Assembly (NCBI RefSeq): GCF_009834545.1
Contig: NZ_CP019427.1
Span: forward strand, 4,098,001-4,162,000
Origin: Pseudomonas sp. S04
Lineage (GTDB): Bacteria > Pseudomonadota > Gammaproteobacteria > Pseudomonadales > Pseudomonadaceae
Length of the DNA: 64,000 nt
Direction of reading: 5' to 3'
A program made the position numbers and the translations under genes. Under the pieces are notes generated by a model. It made no database searches. It saw only the letters and a program-made list of their open reading frames with translations, and had not been told where the DNA came from. How positions within the stretch are numbered: position 1 is the first letter of the stretch; each line of letters begins with the position of its first letter. This document shows positions 60,391 to 64,000 of the stretch, piece by piece.

Positions 60391-63012
60391 TTACTTGGCT
60401 ACGCGCTTGTCTTCAACCACCCATTTGCCGCCGTCGTAGAAGGCCTTCCAACCGGTAGGCTTGCCCTCGACTTCAGTCTGCACGTACTGCTCCTTGGTCT
60501 TGCGGCTGTAGCGAATCACGGCTGGCAGGCCATCCGGATCCTTCTTCGGCGCTTCACAAAGGAAGTGGTACTTGGGATCGATCTCGTCCTTGTGGGGCAC
60601 GATCTCGATCACCAGCGGGGCACGGGTCTCGCGGTTTTTCGGGAACTGGCTGGCCGCCAGGAACAGGCCGGAAGCACCGTCGCGCAGGATGTAGGTGTCG
60701 TTGACCTTCTCGCACTTGAGCTCGGGCATCTTCACCGGGTCCATCTTCGGCGGCGCTGCGTCACCGCTTTTCAGCAGTTTGCGGGTGTTCTTGCAGGTGG
60801 CGTTGGTGCAACCGAAGAACTTGCCGAAACGGCCGGTCTTGAGCTGCATTTCGCTGCCACACTTATCGCATTCCAGGCTAGGGCCTTCGTAGCCCTTGAT
60901 CCGGTAGCTGCCCTGCTCGATCTCGTAGCCATCGCAATCGGGGTTGTTCCCGCAGATGTGCAGCTTGCGCTTCTCATCCAGCAGGTAAGCATCCATCGCG
61001 GTGCTGCAGATCGGGCAACGGTGCTTGCCACGCAGCACCAGGGACTCCGACTCGCCCTCGTCGTCCGCGGCGATTTCATCGCCCGGCACCAGGTTGACGG
61101 TGGCCTTGCAGCGTTCTTTCGGCGGCAGGCTGTAGCCCGAGCATCCGAGGAACACGCCGGTCGACGCGGTACGGATCTGCATCGGGCGACCGCAGGTCAC
61201 GCACGGGATATCGGTCATTACCGGCTGGTTGGCCCGCATGCCGTGCTCCGGACTCTCGGCCACTTCGAGCTTCTTCTTGAAGTCGCCGTAGAACTCGTCC
61301 AGCACGCTTTTCCAGTCACGCTCGCCCTGGGCGACGTCATCGAGGTTCTCTTCCATGCCGGCGGTAAAGCCGTAGTCCATGAGGTTGGAGAAGCTCTCGG
61401 ACAGACGCTCGGTGACGATGTCACCCATTTTTTCCGAATAGAAACGACGGTTGTGCAGCGCGACGTAGCCACGGTCCTGGATGGTCGAAATGATTGCCGC
61501 ATAGGTCGACGGACGACCGATACCGCGTTTTTCCATTTCCTTGACCAGGCTCGCTTCCGAGTAGCGCGCCGGCGGCTTGGTGAAGTGCTGGCTGGGATCA
61601 AGCTTGATCAGCTTCAGCACATCGCCCTGGGCCATGTCCGGCAGCACATCATCGTCGCCCGGCTTGGCCATTTGCGGCATCACGCGGGTATAGCCGTCGA
61701 ACTTCAGGATACGGCCCTTGGCACGCAGCTCGAAGCCACTGGCAGCGACGCTGACGGTGGTCGACAGGTATTTGGCCGGCAGCATCTGGCAGGCGACGAA
61801 TTGGCGCCAGATCAGCTCGTAGAGACGCTCAGCATCACGTTCCATGCCCGACAGCTTGCTTGGATCGGTATTCACGTCGGAAGGACGAATCGCTTCGTGA
61901 GCCTCCTGGGCGCCTTCCTTGCTGCTGTAGACATTCGGAGTTTCCGGCAGGTACTTGCCGCCGAACTCGCCTTCGATATAAGTGCGCGCCATCGCCACGG
62001 CATCGGCCGAGAGGTTGGTCGAGTCGGTACGCATATAAGTGATGTAGCCGGCTTCGTACAGACGCTGGGCCATCATCATGGTTTTCTTCACACCGAAGCC
62101 CAGGCGGTTACTGGCGGCCTGCTGCAGGGTGGAGGTGATGAACGGGGCCGACGGCTTGCTGCTGGTCGGCTTGTCTTCACGCTTGGCAATGGTGTAGCTG
62201 GACGACTTGAGCTTTTCCAGGGCCGCCATGGCCTGGGCTTCGTTGAGCGGCTTGAAGGCTTCACCGTTTTCACGGGCCACTTCAAAACGCACGTTGGCGC
62301 CCTTGGCGGTGCCGAGGTCAGCGTGGACTTCCCAGTACTCTTCGGGGTTGAACGCACGAATCTCGCGCTCACGCTCCACCACCAGCTTCACGGCAACCGA
62401 CTGGACACGGCCGGCCGACAGGCCACGGGCGATCTTCGACCACAGCAGCGGCGAGACCATGTAGCCCACTACGCGGTCGAGGAAGCGCCGTGCTTGCTGG
62501 GCGTTGACCCGGTCGATATCCAGCTCGCCTGGCTGGGAGAAGGCTTCCTGGATCGCCTTCTTGGTGATTTCGTTGAACACCACGCGCTTGTAGCGGCTGT
62601 CATCCCCACCGATGGCTTCGCGCAGGTGCCAGGCAATGGCTTCCCCTTCGCGGTCCAAGTCCGTTGCGAGATAGATGGTGTCGGCGTCCTTGGCGAGCCG
62701 ACGCAGTTCTTCGATGACCTTTTCCTTGCCCGGGAGGATCTCGTACTTGGCTTTCCAGCCGTGGTCCGGATCGACACCCATGCGCGCAACCAGTTGCTTG
62801 CGCGCTTTTTCCTTAGGCGACAGCGCCGGCACTTCACCAGCAGCGGCCTTGCCGCGCTTGGCGGCTGGCTCTTTGCTGGCGCTAGCCGAACCGCTGGTGG
62901 GCAGGTCTCGGATATGGCCGATACTCGACTTCACCACGTATTGGTTGCCCAGATACTTGTTGATGGTCTTGGCCTTAGCCGGGGATTCCACAATGACCAG
63001 CGATTTGCCCAT
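60391..63012 (-). CDS. topA: DNA topoisomerase I
   Basis: TopA relaxes negative supercoils. The 873-residue protein has the TOPRIM start [35 protein letters not shown], the catalytic Tyr in [13 protein letters not shown], then [16 protein letters not shown], and zinc-finger-like Cys pairs in the C-terminal third ([23 protein letters not shown]). Start ATG 63012. An acidic/basic insert [17 protein letters not shown] near residue 45 lies inside the TOPRIM part, as seen in Pseudomonas. Length is normal. Confidence 0.98.
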   Translation of the reverse strand: MGKSLVIVESPAKAKTINKYLGNQYVVKSSIGHIRDLPTSGSASASKEPAAKRGKAAAGEVPALSPKEKARKQLVARMGVDPDHGWKAKYEILPGKEKVIEELRRLAKDADTIYLATDLDREGEAIAWHLREAIGGDDSRYKRVVFNEITKKAIQEAFSQPGELDIDRVNAQQARRFLDRVVGYMVSPLLWSKIARGLSAGRVQSVAVKLVVEREREIRAFNPEEYWEVHADLGTAKGANVRFEVARENGEAFKPLNEAQAMAALEKLKSSSYTIAKREDKPTSSKPSAPFITSTLQQAASNRLGFGVKKTMMMAQRLYEAGYITYMRTDSTNLSADAVAMARTYIEGEFGGKYLPETPNVYSSKEGAQEAHEAIRPSDVNTDPSKLSGMERDAERLYELIWRQFVACQMLPAKYLSTTVSVAASGFELRAKGRILKFDGYTRVMPQMAKPGDDDVLPDMAQGDVLKLIKLDPSQHFTKPPARYSEASLVKEMEKRGIGRPSTYAAIISTIQDRGYVALHNRRFYSEKMGDIVTERLSESFSNLMDYGFTAGMEENLDDVAQGERDWKSVLDEFYGDFKKKLEVAESPEHGMRANQPVMTDIPCVTCGRPMQIRTASTGVFLGCSGYSLPPKERCKATVNLVPGDEIAADDEGESESLVLRGKHRCPICSTAMDAYLLDEKRKLHICGNNPDCDGYEIEQGSYRIKGYEGPSLECDKCGSEMQLKTGRFGKFFGCTNATCKNTRKLLKSGDAAPPKMDPVKMPELKCEKVNDTYILRDGASGLFLAASQFPKNRETRAPLVIEIVPHKDEIDPKYHFLCEAPKKDPDGLPAVIRYSRKTKEQYVQTEVEGKPTGWKAFYDGGKWVVEDKRVAK

Positions 63013-63126
63013 GGATCAGAAAATTCCTGAATTCGAGAAGTGAAAGGCGGTTGGCGCCTGACGCGGCACCGCTATATATAGTGGCAACAAGGTGAGGTCA
63101 AGCGCAGGGTTCTGCGCGACTTGCGC

Positions 63127-63363
63127 TTATGGCCGGGAAAAAAGGCTGGGTTCGGCCTGCACCAAAGCAAAGCGCGGGACCTGCTCGCCGTCAACTTCGA
63201 CCGACTCCAGGAACATGCTCAAAGGGCGCACCCAAAAGCCGTAATCGCCATACAGGGCTTGGTAGAAGACCACTTCTTCTTCGGTTTCGGAGTGCCGTGC
63301 AACGTTGAAAACACGGTACTGCGGACCTTTGTAATGCTGGTAGAGCCCGGGTTGGATCGGCAT
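63127..63363 (-). CDS. DUF1653-family protein
   Basis: A 78-residue protein that fits DUF1653 with PIQPGLYQHYKGPQYRVFN, VFYQALYGDYGFWVRPLSMFLE and PRF. Its function is not known. I chose ATG 63363 over the ATG 13 codons upstream because the conserved part begins here. It lies between topA and fadA on the same strand. Confidence 0.88.
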   Translation of the reverse strand: MPIQPGLYQHYKGPQYRVFNVARHSETEEEVVFYQALYGDYGFWVRPLSMFLESVEVDGEQVPRFALVQAEPSLFSRP

Positions 63364-63462
63364 GCTCTGGGCCTCGTTCAAATACGTCGAAATAAAAAAC
63401 AAAAAAATCTTCAGAAAAACAAAAACCGGGGCACTTGGCCCCGGCTTCCGTCAACGCAACGC

Positions 63463-64000
<538 letters not shown>

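Overview
The window is Pseudomonas chromosome, most likely the P. fluorescens group. It is GC-rich, with AGGA-type ribosome binding sites, P. fluorescens-type REP/REPIN palindromes between genes, and a right two-thirds whose gene order follows the conserved Pseudomonas backbone (dusA-tal-rssC-rssB-mlaA, queF-copRS, lolCDE, sthA, gap, mfd, nagZ-psrA-lexA-sulA, topA, fadA). No rRNA or tRNA gene was recognised.

Region 1 (1-19.0 kb) is an accessory capsule/lipid locus and the most interesting part. A tightly overlapping plus-strand operon encodes a KpsC C-terminal part (cut by the window edge), KpsS, a short-chain dehydrogenase, a membrane sulfatase/LTA-synthase-like transferase, a GNAT acetyltransferase, a second full two-domain KpsC and a PhyH-type dioxygenase. 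It converges on a minus-strand pair: a 2.5-thousand-residue highly reducing type I PKS (KS-AT-DH-degenerate MT-ER-KR-ACP, no thioesterase) and an alpha-oxoamine synthase. The gene content resembles the rhizobial rkp capsule region (RkpA PKS/FAS, RkpG AOS, RkpH SDR, RkpI, RkpJ KpsC). I infer that PKS, AOS and SDR make a sphingoid-like long-chain amino alcohol, that GNAT, PhyH and sulfatase-family enzymes tailor it, and that KpsC/KpsS build a Kdo linker on it as a capsule anchor. The two operons are separated by an array of 12 REPIN units with a 133-bp period.

Region 2 (19.3-22.7 kb) holds an unknown 162-residue protein, an HxlR regulator divergent from a FabF-type ketosynthase with a palindromic operator between them, and galU.

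Region 3 (22.7-28.5 kb) is a decayed, lower-GC island: a frameshifted alpha/beta-hydrolase fold gene, a complete IS481-family element, a complete ISL3-family element in a T tract with an 8-bp duplication, a left-handed beta-helix acyltransferase, and the remnant of a tyrosine integrase right next to dusA, a known island integration site.

Region 4 (28.6-64 kb) is core genome: tRNA modification (dusA, queF), pentose phosphate and central metabolism (tal, gap, sthA), the RssB/RssC sigma-S module, envelope transport (mlaA, lolCDE), copper response (cupredoxin, copRS), c-di-GMP effector-like PilZ protein, an ampC beta-lactamase beside an apbE that lacks the usual nqr neighbours, DNA repair and topology (mfd, lexA-sulA, topA), cell-wall recycling (nagZ), the fatty-acid regulator psrA, and the start of the fadA thiolase gene region at the right edge.
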